Source: an uncultured Christensenella sp. (lineage in GTDB: Bacteria > Bacillota > Clostridia > Christensenellales > Borkfalkiaceae). Taken from it: a stretch of 64,000 bases of DNA. A model generated the notes under the pieces. The model was not told where the DNA came from. It ran no database searches and saw only the letters and a list, made by a program, of their open reading frames with translations. The stretch covers positions 1 through 64,000 of the forward strand of contig CAJTLT010000007.1 in NCBI GenBank assembly GCA_910577375.1. The letters are read 5' to 3'. Shown here one piece after another: positions 1 to 7,264 of the stretch (position 1 is the stretch's first letter; every line of letters begins with the position of its first letter). The position numbers and the translations under genes are program-made.

Positions 1-273
1 AAAATGAGCGATACATACGAAGCCGAGCAAGCCACGCTGAAAGAGCGGGTTAAGACTTTGAAAGCTGAAATAGAGAAAGGCAAAGCGCAAGACGATAAAA
101 TTCTCGACTTTATGCTACTCATCTACAAGTACAGCAATTTTGAAGAACTCACGCCCGAAATTCTGCGTTCGTTCATTGACAAGGTAATCGTCCACGAGGA
201 AACGAAAATAAACGGACATTACAGACAGACCGTTGAAATAGTCTATAATTTCGTGGGCACAATCGAGCCGTAG
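1..273 (+). CDS. Large serine recombinase, C-terminal fragment (cut by window edge)
   Basis: The reading frame is open from base 1 to a TAG at 271-273, so the gene starts outside the window and the ATG at base 4 is probably internal. The visible 89 residues begin with a charged coiled coil (lysine and glutamate rich) and end in a basic strand-rich segment containing IDKVIVHE and VEIVYNF. That is how the DUF4368-type tail of Tn4451/TndX-like serine recombinases ends. Such enzymes excise and integrate mobile elements; the catalytic serine domain would be upstream and cannot be seen. It suggests the left edge of the window is the end of another mobile element. Confidence 0.75.
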   Translation, partial: KMSDTYEAEQATLKERVKTLKAEIEKGKAQDDKILDFMLLIYKYSNFEELTPEILRSFIDKVIVHEETKINGHYRQTVEIVYNFVGTIEP

Positions 274-332
274 TTCTTCGACGATGACGAAACCTACAAC
301 TGACACAAGCAACTAAACCAAGACAAGAGAAA

Positions 333-355
333 AGGCGTGGCTTCACGCCACGCCT
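333..355. other. Hairpin after the recombinase gene
   Basis: A 9-bp perfect stem with a 5-nt loop lies 60 bases after the recombinase stop. It is followed by a mixed pyrimidine stretch, not a clean T-run, so it may be a weak terminator or an element-end structure. Confidence 0.4.
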
Positions 356-434
356 AATTCTCTTTCGCCTGCGGCTTACCTAATATTCCCTATGGGAATT
401 ACGGTAATGGCGGGGGCGCTTATTGTTTTGATAT

Positions 435-767
435 TTACGTTTGTTTTTCTTTAAAGGTTTTAATAGTTTCTTTGATTACCGATTGAAGATGAGGCGGAAG
501 TTTGCGGTAATCGTCTATAATTTTGTTTTCTTCGCGCGTGTAGCTGCGTTCTTCGCCTTGAATTACAATGTTGCCGAACTCGTCTTCGCGGTTTAATAAA
601 TAATCTACCGAAACTTTAAAAAAGTCCGCAAGCGCAATAAGCGCGGACGCGGTAGGTTCATAAATTCCGCTCTCCCAACGACTAATACTTCTTTGGCTTG
701 TTTTTATTATTTTTGCTATTTGGTCTTGTGACAAATTATTATCTAATCTTAATTCTTTTAGTCGCAT
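435..767 (-). CDS. XRE-family (Cro/CI-type) transcriptional repressor
   Basis: This 110-residue protein has an N-terminal helix-turn-helix of the XRE family: residues 1-60 include LSQDQIAKII and the recognition helix SQRSISRWESG, followed by a typical ADFFKVSVDYLL segment. The C-terminal 45 residues are charged and helical and probably form a dimerisation region. Such small repressors keep mobile-element genes silent. The upstream region carries repeated TAGTCAA half-sites and a divergent consensus promoter with a palindrome over its start, so this protein probably controls itself and the rightward transcript. It sits next to the recombinase tail and is probably part of the same element. Confidence 0.85.
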   Translation of the reverse strand: MRLKELRLDNNLSQDQIAKIIKTSQRSISRWESGIYEPTASALIALADFFKVSVDYLLNREDEFGNIVIQGEERSYTREENKIIDDYRKLPPHLQSVIKETIKTFKEKQT

Positions 768-788
768 AGCCCACCTCTTACAAATATT

Positions 789-807
789 TTAGTCAAATAT
801 GCTTGAA
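789..807. promoter_or_regulatory. Candidate operator half-sites upstream of the XRE gene
   Basis: The segment TTAGTCAAATATGCTTGAA shares the TAGTCAA half-site with the palindrome at 850-865 and carries an imperfect inverted TTGAA. It lies just upstream of the repressor start, fitting autoregulation. Confidence 0.4.
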
Positions 808-812
808 TTTTA

Positions 813-841
813 TTGACAAAAACGTAATCGTTTAATATAAT
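813..841 (+). promoter_or_regulatory. Consensus promoter reading right, divergent from the XRE gene
   Basis: TTGACA at 813-818 and TATAAT at 836-841 are separated by 17 bases, a perfect vegetative promoter. The start would fall near 848, right at the palindrome 850-865. Confidence 0.75.
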
Positions 842-849
842 CAAATAAA

Positions 850-865
850 TAGTCAAGCGTGACTA
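850..865. promoter_or_regulatory. Palindromic operator TAGTCA-N4-TGACTA
   Basis: A perfect 6-bp inverted repeat with a 4-base centre covers the expected +1 to +17 of the 813-841 promoter. It is the natural binding site for the neighbouring XRE repressor. Confidence 0.6.
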
Positions 866-940
866 AAAAATAAAATTAATTACAGTTAATTTGTGTATTA
901 ATATAAAATAATTGAATAATTTACTTTATTTGATTTTTAA

Positions 941-1093
941 ACAACAATAATACGGACGGAAAGTTTTCTGAAAAACAAACTTAAACTTTACCGCGGACTG
1001 ATTGCGGATTTGTTGAAACATACGGAAAAAATTGCGCTCGGGTTGGGTTTAATCATTTTTAAAACAAATTGCATTAAACAGACAACCCGTTGA
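941..1093 (+). pseudogene. Open frame without a start, ending in TGA, in phase with the next small gene
   Basis: From a TAA at 938 the frame stays open for 50 codons to TGA at 1091-1093 and contains protein-like sequence (KLKLYRGLIADLLKHTEK). It has no ATG, GTG or TTG start. It is in the same frame as the small gene at 1118-1300, so the two together may be one decayed gene with a single stop. I do not recognise the product. Confidence 0.3.
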
Positions 1094-1117
1094 AAATTGC
1101 AAAAAACGGAGATACGG

Positions 1118-1300
1118 TTGAAGAATTTAATTTCGCAATTATGCGTTAAAGAAAAAACATTCCCCCAAGAAGAGCTTTTAAACGAAATTTATCTGCTTTT
1201 AAAGGAACAGTTCGTTGCAAAAATTTATTGCGACGGTAAAAAAATACGTATGGAGTTTTTAAACGGACAATGTTTTAACCTCTCGTTAGTTGAAGCATAA
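1118..1300 (+). CDS. Small hypothetical protein (60 aa)
   Basis: I chose the TTG start at 1118 because CGGAG at 1107-1111 is a Shine-Dalgarno at 6 nt. An earlier in-frame TTG at 1097 has no such site. The product is a 60-residue mixed alpha/beta protein with two cysteines and no recognised motif. It lies between the repressor-controlled promoter at 813-841 and a strong terminator at 1308-1352. The same frame is open upstream apart from one TGA, so it may be the remnant of a longer gene. Nothing indicates its function. Confidence 0.35.
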   Translation: MKNLISQLCVKEKTFPQEELLNEIYLLLKEQFVAKIYCDGKKIRMEFLNGQCFNLSLVEA

Positions 1301-1307
1301 ATAAAAA

Positions 1308-1352
1308 GCGCCCCGCGGAGCAAAGGTGTGGATTTCCGCAGGGCGTTTTTTT
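1308..1352 (+). terminator. Rho-independent terminator
   Basis: A GC-rich stem (cgccc-cgcgga with tccgc-agggcg) is followed by seven T residues. It ends the 848-1300 transcript and separates it from hppA. Confidence 0.8.
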
Positions 1353-1363
1353 ATCGTTGCATA

Positions 1364-1392
1364 TTGCAATTCACAAAACCGTGTGTTATCAT
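1364..1392 (+). promoter_or_regulatory. hppA promoter
   Basis: TTGCAA at 1364-1369, a 17-base spacer and TATCAT at 1387-1392. The start near 1399 gives a leader of about 45 nt containing AAGGAG. Confidence 0.55.
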
Positions 1393-1446
1393 AATAATAT
1401 GTGATACCCGCCGTAAACTCTGCGGGAAAACAAATAAGGAGAAATG

Positions 1447-3660
1447 ATGGAAAACTTGTTAATCATTATAGCGGGGGTTGCGATAATCCTTGCCATATCG
1501 TACGCGGTTTTCAACTTTTTCTGCGTTAAAAAGCTTGAAGAGGGCACGGAGAAAATGGGGGATATTGCGGGGGCAATCCGAATCGGCGCGAACGCGTTTA
1601 TCAAATACGAGTATAAGCTTGTTGCGATAATAGGCGCGGTAATCGCCGTGCTGGTGCTGGTTGTTATAAGCTGGCAGGCGGCGATTGCGTTTGTTATCGG
1701 CGCGGTTATGAGCGCATCCGCGGGCTGGGTAGGAATGAAGATAGCCACCTACGCCAACGTACGCGTTACGAACACCGCACGGCAAAGCAAGGACCTTGGC
1801 AAAACGCTTAAAACGGCGTTTAAGGGCGGTTCCGTTATGGGCTTGTGCGTTGCGGGCTTTGCGTTGCTTGGAATAGTGTTTGTTTATTGCGTATTCGGGC
1901 TTGCGGGCGGACAGATTGCGGATATTGCGAACGGCGTTCACCAAAAGAATTTTATCGGGCTTGAAACCTCGTTTACGATGACCCTATCGGGATATGCGCT
2001 CGGATGTTCGATAATAGCGATGTTCAACCGCGTAGGCGGCGGTATTTATACGAAAGCCGCGGATATGGGCGCGGATTTGGTAGGCAAAACGGAGGCGCAC
2101 ATTCCCGAGGACGACCCGAGAAACCCCGCGACTATTGCGGATAACGTAGGCGACAACGTGGGCGACGTTGCGGGCTTGGGCAGCGACCTTTTGGAAAGTT
2201 ATGTTGGCGCGATTCTTTCCGCTATAATTCTTGCGGGCGAGCTGTTTATGCATCAGATGATTCCCGATACCGCGCTTTTGCAGAGTATGCTTTTATTCCC
2301 GCTTGTGTTTGCGGGCTGCGGACTTTTGGCGTGCATAATAGGTATTTCTTACATAGTTTTAAAACCGAGGCTATCCAAAAACGTGCATATGGAGCTGAAT
2401 ATTGCTACGTGGATTGCGGCGGGACTGACGGTTGCGGCGGGGTGCGTTGTGAGCTATTTTATGTTCAGAAACGCAAACCCCGAACACCTTACGGCGAACG
2501 GAATAGGCTTTAAAGCGGGCGCGTTTTCCCCCTGGCTTGCCGCGGTTTGCGGCATTGCGGCGGGTATAGTTATAGGCGTTATATCCGAATATTACACGAG
2601 TTACGATTATAAGCCGACGAAAAAGATTTCTAAGGCTTCTAAGGAGGGACCCGCGCTCACGGTTACGCAAGGGCTTGCAAACGGTATGATAAGCTGTATG
2701 CTCCCCGTTGTTGTGCTTGTTGTTGCGATATACGGTTCTTATGCGCTTGCGGGTATGTACGGAATAGCGTGTGCCGCGTTCGGTATGCTTTCTTTTGTGG
2801 CGGCGACGGTTTCCGTTGATACTTACGGACCTATTTCCGACAACGCGGGAGGCATTGCGGAAATGAGCGAGCTTGACCCCGAGGTGCGCGAAATTACCGA
2901 CAAGCTTGACAGCGTGGGCAATACCACGGCGGCAATCGGCAAGGGATTTGCGATAGGTTCGGCGGCGTTTGCGGCGCTTTCGCTTATGACTTCTTATCTG
3001 TTTGCGTTTTCCGATATAAATCTGATTGAAGAGCTTATACTCAATATGATGAACCCGCTTGTTTTGTGTGGAGCGCTTTGCGGCGCGGCTTTGCCGTTCT
3101 TCTTCTCCGGCCTTTTGATAGAGGCTGTTGCGAAGGCGGCTAGAAAGATGGTTGAAGAGGTTCGCCGCCAGTTCCGCGAAATTCCCGGGATTCTGGAAGG
3201 AACGGAAAAACCCGATTACAAGACATGTATATCCATTTCTTCGCAAGGGGCGCTTAAAGAAATGCGCGTGCCGTGCATATTCTGCATTTTGTTCCCGCTT
3301 GTTACGGGCTTTATATTCGGACCTTATTTTGTAGGCGGCGTGCTTATAGGCGCGACGGTTACGGCGATTATGCTTGCGCTTTTCTGCGGAAACGCGGGCG
3401 GCGCGTGGGATAACGCGAAAAAGTATATAGAGGCGGGCGGCTTGAACGAAAAGGACGAAAACGGCAACGAGATTGAAAGCGTGGGCAAGGGTTCTCCTGC
3501 GCACGACGCGGCTGTTGTCGGCGACACTGTAGGCGACCCGCTGAAAGATACGGTAGGACCTTCTTTGGATATTCTTATAAAGATTATGTCTACAATATCG
3601 CTTGTTGCGGTTGTTGTGTTCAGCCAGTGGAATTTGTTTACGGCAATAGGTATCGGCTGA
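1447..3660 (+). CDS. hppA: Membrane-bound pyrophosphatase (ion-translocating)
   Basis: Hydrolyses pyrophosphate and uses the energy to pump Na+ and/or H+ across the cytoplasmic membrane. The protein has about 16 membrane segments and the family's length (737 aa). The catalytic signatures are present: the lysine/aspartate-rich segment GKTEAHIPEDDPRNP and the DNVGDNVGDVAG loop near residues 215-245, and a second acidic loop with GDTVGDPLKDTVGP near the C-terminus. GNTTAAIGKG near residue 490 has alanine where K+-independent enzymes have lysine, so this is the K+-stimulated type. In Clostridia these are often Na+ pumps, which cannot be settled here. AAGGAG at 1436-1441 is 5 nt from ATG 1447 but only 2 nt from ATG 1444, so I prefer 1447. 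It is monocistronic. Confidence 0.95.
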   Translation: MENLLIIIAGVAIILAISYAVFNFFCVKKLEEGTEKMGDIAGAIRIGANAFIKYEYKLVAIIGAVIAVLVLVVISWQAAIAFVIGAVMSASAGWVGMKIATYANVRVTNTARQSKDLGKTLKTAFKGGSVMGLCVAGFALLGIVFVYCVFGLAGGQIADIANGVHQKNFIGLETSFTMTLSGYALGCSIIAMFNRVGGGIYTKAADMGADLVGKTEAHIPEDDPRNPATIADNVGDNVGDVAGLGSDLLESYVGAILSAIILAGELFMHQMIPDTALLQSMLLFPLVFAGCGLLACIIGISYIVLKPRLSKNVHMELNIATWIAAGLTVAAGCVVSYFMFRNANPEHLTANGIGFKAGAFSPWLAAVCGIAAGIVIGVISEYYTSYDYKPTKKISKASKEGPALTVTQGLANGMISCMLPVVVLVVAIYGSYALAGMYGIACAAFGMLSFVAATVSVDTYGPISDNAGGIAEMSELDPEVREITDKLDSVGNTTAAIGKGFAIGSAAFAALSLMTSYLFAFSDINLIEELILNMMNPLVLCGALCGAALPFFFSGLLIEAVAKAARKMVEEVRRQFREIPGILEGTEKPDYKTCISISSQGALKEMRVPCIFCILFPLVTGFIFGPYFVGGVLIGATVTAIMLALFCGNAGGAWDNAKKYIEAGGLNEKDENGNEIESVGKGSPAHDAAVVGDTVGDPLKDTVGPSLDILIKIMSTISLVAVVVFSQWNLFTAIGIG

Positions 3661-3701
3661 TTTTAATAAATTAAGGCGCGGGAAAAAACGCGCAAAGGTT
3701 A

Positions 3702-3741
3702 AAAAAGCCGCCCGCGGATTTTCCGCGGGCGGCTTTGTTTT
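3702..3741. terminator. Bidirectional terminator between hppA and kdgK
   Basis: A perfect 13-bp GC-rich stem (3706-3718 with 3722-3734) has an A-run on the left and T-rich sequence on the right. It serves both convergent genes. Confidence 0.85.
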
Positions 3742-3745
3742 TGAA

Positions 3746-4771
3746 TTATCTTCTTATTTCGTATTCCTGATTCATTAGTTTTATGATGCTTTCTTCGTCG
3801 TCGGTGATGTTGAAGTCGCCGTGCATAGTGTGTTTTATCACGGACGAGGCGACCGCGAAATTGACTATTTCTTCCGGTGGCATATTGCGCATAATCGCAT
3901 AAATCATTCCGCTTGCGAAAGCGTCGCCTCCGCCGACCCTGTCTAAAATGTTGAAACGGAAGGTGCGGCTTTCATATGTTTCGCCGTTATACCACATAAA
4001 CGCTTTCAAGCTGTTTTCGCTGCCGCTGTGTACGTATCTTACGTGCCTGCCTATAGCTTTGAAATTGTAGCGTTTGTGGAGTTCTCTGAAAATTCTGTCC
4101 TGTTCTTTATAGGTAGGGTTCATTGAAAGCCCGTCTTTCAAATCTTTGCCGTCTTCTCCGCACAGGTTTATGGGTTCTATCCCGAACAGAACGTCGACAT
4201 AGGGGAGGTATTCCGTTATGCAGTCCCGTGCTTCCTGCCAGCCCCATAACGCGGAACGGAAGTTGCAATCGAAGCTGACTGTCATATTCAGTTCTTTTGC
4301 GGCCTTTAAAGCGTAGGTTACGAGTTTTCGGCAGTTATCGGAAAGAGCAGGCGTTATGCCCGACATATGCAGCCAGGTGAAGCCTTGAAGCTTTTCTTTG
4401 AAGTCTACGGTTGAGAAATCGTATTTTGCGAACGCGGAATCCTTGCGGTCGTACGTTACTTTCGACGAGCGCACACCGAAGCCTTCTTCAAGAAAATATA
4501 TGCCCATTCTGCCTTCGGGCGCGTAGATGCACGGCGAACAGTGTACGTCGTTGCTCCTTAAATATCTTATCGCCGCTTTGCCTATCGAGCTGTCGGGCAC
4601 GACCGTTAAATAAGACGCGTCTACTCCGAGGTTGGAGAGCGCCGCGGCAACGTTTGCCTCCGCCCCGCCGTAGGTTACCTTGAACTCGTCGGTGGTGCGG
4701 ATTTTTTCGTAATTGGGGGGCGAAAGCCTGAGCAAAAGCTCGCCCATAGTGATAAATCTTATGTTTTCCAT
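3746..4771 (-). CDS. kdgK: 2-dehydro-3-deoxygluconokinase (PfkB family)
   Basis: Phosphorylates 2-keto-3-deoxygluconate to KDPG in uronic-acid breakdown. PfkB-family marks are clear: an N-terminal substrate segment with GGAEANVA near residues 35-42 and the C-terminal signature DRVGGGDAFASG near residue 280, whose aspartate is the catalytic base. The length (341 aa) suits KdgK. The gene stands alone; no aldolase or uronate gene is nearby, so another sugar kinase specificity remains possible. No Shine-Dalgarno is visible. A TATAAG box (4777-4782) ends 5 nt before the ATG, so this mRNA may also be leaderless, although its -35 is poor. Confidence 0.85.
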   Translation of the reverse strand: MENIRFITMGELLLRLSPPNYEKIRTTDEFKVTYGGAEANVAAALSNLGVDASYLTVVPDSSIGKAAIRYLRSNDVHCSPCIYAPEGRMGIYFLEEGFGVRSSKVTYDRKDSAFAKYDFSTVDFKEKLQGFTWLHMSGITPALSDNCRKLVTYALKAAKELNMTVSFDCNFRSALWGWQEARDCITEYLPYVDVLFGIEPINLCGEDGKDLKDGLSMNPTYKEQDRIFRELHKRYNFKAIGRHVRYVHSGSENSLKAFMWYNGETYESRTFRFNILDRVGGGDAFASGMIYAIMRNMPPEEIVNFAVASSVIKHTMHGDFNITDDEESIIKLMNQEYEIRR

Positions 4772-4985
4772 AGCCGCTTATACCATATAACAGTGATTAT
4801 TATCGTTTTTTATAAACAAGCAGAATAAGGCGAACGAGCATTTTTGAAAGGGCGCGTATATACTGCAACCCGAACAAAGCGCAGTTTAACGCGGTTATGC
4901 GGCGTTCAGAGAAAACGACATTGTTATTATATTACCGTTATTATATCACCGATTTTGTATTTGTACATACCCCTTTTGAAAATAA

Positions 4986-5014
4986 TTGCAATTTCGGGAA
5001 AAATTTGTTACAAT
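4986..5014 (+). promoter_or_regulatory. Promoter of the YjbR-like gene; predicts a leaderless GTG start
   Basis: TTGCAA at 4986-4991, a 17-base spacer and TACAAT at 5009-5014. Transcription should begin at 5021-5022, on the GTG start codon. A longer reading from TTG at 4986 would start inside the -35 box and is excluded. Confidence 0.65.
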
Positions 5015-5021
5015 AACCGAA

Positions 5022-5405
5022 GTGATTTCAAAAGAAGATATTTTAAGTTATATTGAAAATCTGGACGGCGCGTTTTACGATATGCCGTTTAAGGGCGATT
5101 TTTCCACGACGGTACTCAGACGGAAAAATGCAAAAAAGAGCGGGAATTCGTGGTTCGGGGCGGTTATCGCCGCGCCCGAAAAATATTTTTTGCGTTACGG
5201 CGTGCCCGTGCCGGAGGACAGAACGGTTTTATGCCTTAAATGTCCGCCCGATTTGCAGCCTTTTTTATGCGCGGAGTATGCTGGGAGGATTATGCCCGCT
5301 TACCATATGAACAAAACGCACTGGATTTCGGTTGTGATATATTCGGACGTTCCGCGGGAAGAGATTGAAAAGCTTATAGTTTTGAGCTACGATATAACAA
5401 AGTAA
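5022..5405 (+). CDS. MmcQ/YjbR-family protein
   Basis: The 127-residue protein has the small MmcQ/YjbR (CyaY-like) architecture: an N-terminal helix (EDILSYIENLDGA), then a strand-rich core with SWFGAVIA, a LCLKCPPD strand and a C-terminal PAYHMNKTHWISVVI region. That histidine-rich segment with tryptophan is typical of the family. Members are proposed to bind DNA, but their biological role is not established. GTG 5022 is the only start compatible with the promoter at 4986-5014, and there is no Shine-Dalgarno. It is followed after 60 nt by a dehydrogenase gene and probably shares its transcript. Confidence 0.75.
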   Translation: MISKEDILSYIENLDGAFYDMPFKGDFSTTVLRRKNAKKSGNSWFGAVIAAPEKYFLRYGVPVPEDRTVLCLKCPPDLQPFLCAEYAGRIMPAYHMNKTHWISVVIYSDVPREEIEKLIVLSYDITK

Positions 5406-5465
5406 CGGTGGAATGCGCACAATTGATTTGCTTTGGCGGAGCGGAAAATTTGTACGGAGGATTTT

Positions 5466-6410
5466 ATGAAAATTGCGATAAATACGAGCGCGGTGACGAA
5501 CGGGGATTTGGATTTCGCGCTGTTTGAAAAACTCGGGGAGTGTAAATTCTTCGGGGAAATTACAAGAGAGGAGCTTTTTGCGCTTTGCGTCGACGTTGAA
5601 GCATTGATTGTTAACAAGGTGGAGGTGGACGCGGCTCTTTTAGACGCGTGCCCCAAAATAAAATATGTTGGAACTTTCGCCACGGGGTATAACGTTGTTG
5701 ATATAGACGCTTGCCGCAAACGCGGCGTTACCGTTTGCAACGCGCCCGACTATTCCACGCACGCGGTAAGCCAGCATACTTTTGCGCTGCTGCTTGCTTT
5801 GTACGGCAAAATAAACGAATATGCCGCCTCGGTAAAGCGCGGGGATTGGATAAAGAGCAAGACTTTTACATATTTTCCTTACCCGACGGCGGAGCTTTAC
5901 GGAAAAACTTTCGGGGTTTACGGCTACGGAAATATAGGCAAAGCGGTTGCGGACATTGCGCGCGCGTTCGGGGCGCAAGTTATAATATGCACTCGCACAA
6001 AACCCGAAAACTGTGCTTATGAAAACGTTTCTTTCGAGGAAATGCTCAAAAGGTGCGATATACTTTCTTTGCATTGTCCGCTTACGAAAAAGACGGCGAA
6101 AATGATTGACGGGAAAGCGCTTTCTTTAATGAAGAAATCCGCCGTTATAATCAACACGGCGCGCGGAGGGCTTTTGGACGAACAGGCTGTTGCCGACGCT
6201 TTGAACTGCGGCAGGCTTGCGGGCTTTGCGGCGGATACCGTTGCGGTTGAGCCTATGCGTGCGGATAATCCTTTGTACGGCGCAGAAAACTGCATTATAA
6301 CGCCGCATATCGCCTGGACGGCGCACGACACGCGCGAAAGGCTTTTGGGCATTGTGGCGGAAAATTTACGCCTTTATATCGAGGGAACGCCCCGAAACGT
6401 TGTGTCTTGA
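5466..6410 (+). CDS. D-isomer-specific 2-hydroxyacid dehydrogenase
   Basis: An NAD(P)-dependent oxidoreductase that interconverts 2-oxo and D-2-hydroxy acids. The 314-residue protein has the split catalytic/Rossmann layout: the dinucleotide motif GVYGYGNIGKAVAD near residue 148, the substrate arginine in NTARGG near 230, the glutamate in VAVEP near 260 and the catalytic histidine in PHIAW near 279. The triad is intact. The closest relatives by eye are glycerate/hydroxypyruvate reductases, but lactate or phosphoglycerate dehydrogenase cannot be excluded. The ATG at 5466 follows GGAGGATTTT, which favours it over upstream in-frame TTG. It is downstream of the YjbR-like gene on the same strand. 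Confidence 0.9.
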   Translation: MKIAINTSAVTNGDLDFALFEKLGECKFFGEITREELFALCVDVEALIVNKVEVDAALLDACPKIKYVGTFATGYNVVDIDACRKRGVTVCNAPDYSTHAVSQHTFALLLALYGKINEYAASVKRGDWIKSKTFTYFPYPTAELYGKTFGVYGYGNIGKAVADIARAFGAQVIICTRTKPENCAYENVSFEEMLKRCDILSLHCPLTKKTAKMIDGKALSLMKKSAVIINTARGGLLDEQAVADALNCGRLAGFAADTVAVEPMRADNPLYGAENCIITPHIAWTAHDTRERLLGIVAENLRLYIEGTPRNVVS

Positions 6411-6483
6411 AATTAAAGAAAATTTTATTGATTTGGTTTGCGGGTAAGCGCAGACCGGTCGCGGGAATAAATTAAAAAACAAA

Positions 6484-6513
6484 GCCCCGACGGTTAAACC
6501 GTCGGGGTTATTT
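6484..6513. terminator. Bidirectional terminator between convergent genes
   Basis: A perfect 11-bp stem (6485-6495 with 6497-6507) is flanked by A-rich and T-rich sequence. The stop codon of the minus-strand YwaF-like gene lies at its tip, so the last codons of that gene form part of the hairpin. Confidence 0.75.
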
Positions 6514-7255
6514 CTTGTTCTTTTTTTGATTTCTTTTCGTCGAGTCTGGGTTTTATAACTTTTTGCCACAGAGCCAAAAGCCCGAGATTGCCTAAAATGA
6601 GGAAAGGGTCTACGACGTACCAGGTGAGGAACGTTCCGGGAATGAGCGGGGCGAATATGTACATTGCCTCGGTAATGTTTCCGTTTGAAAAGTCGAGAAG
6701 GAAAATTCCGTAAACCAAGAGGAAGCAATAGCCGAGAGGGAATGCGTAAAACTTTTTAAGACTGGGTATTACAAAGCCTTTCATAACCATTAAAACGGAA
6801 AGGAAAACGCTTATTCCGTGGTGAATCATGCCCGATATCGTGGGCTGGTATAAAAAGTAATGCGCCTGACCTATAAACGTGGGATAAACGGTTGCGACTA
6901 TTCCGCCCCAGAACGCCGTATAAACGCAGAAGTGGAAAACGATATGGTCGCGCTTTAAAAATAACGCGCTTATTCCGAATATAAGGCTTGTCGTTCCGCA
7001 AACGGTGTTGGGGATAAGCCCCCAGACGGAATTATAAAATTCTATCAGGGTAATTCTGTTCCAGATTATGGATGCAAGAAGAACGCCGCCGGTGACTTTG
7101 ATTATTATTTCTATAGTTTTTTCTTTTTTGACTTTAAGCGCAATGAAAACGAGCGCGCCGACGGTCAAAACAATGTAAACCGCAAGATAAACGAGATGCT
7201 GCCAGCCGAAAATGCTGGGAGCCTCGGGCAGAGGCGGCAATGGCTTGGGAGGCAT
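6494..7255 (-). CDS. YwaF/TMEM164-family integral membrane protein
   Basis: A 253-residue protein with about seven hydrophobic segments and a cytoplasmic lysine-rich tail. The order of motifs matches the YwaF family: an early FGWQHLVYL segment, then NRI, then a PNTVCGTTSLIFG helix and WGGIVATVYP. The biochemical role of bacterial YwaF proteins is not known. The N-terminal 12 residues are proline rich. Its start is 9 nt after the stop of the lipoprotein gene, so the two form an operon driven by the 8419-8447 promoter. No enzyme motif is visible. Confidence 0.7.
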   Translation of the reverse strand: MPPKPLPPLPEAPSIFGWQHLVYLAVYIVLTVGALVFIALKVKKEKTIEIIIKVTGGVLLASIIWNRITLIEFYNSVWGLIPNTVCGTTSLIFGISALFLKRDHIVFHFCVYTAFWGGIVATVYPTFIGQAHYFLYQPTISGMIHHGISVFLSVLMVMKGFVIPSLKKFYAFPLGYCFLLVYGIFLLDFSNGNITEAMYIFAPLIPGTFLTWYVVDPFLILGNLGLLALWQKVIKPRLDEKKSKKEQEITPTV

Positions 7256-7264
7256 AGTGTTTCC

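Noticed and set aside
2371..3504. Long open frame (377 codons) on the minus strand inside hppA
   Set aside because: It is a shadow of the high-GC codon pattern of hppA; the composition is arginine/asparagine rich with no motif, start site or promoter.
4986..5021. Longer YjbR-like protein from TTG 4986
   Set aside because: The codon lies inside the -35 box of the gene's own promoter, so it cannot be transcribed from it.
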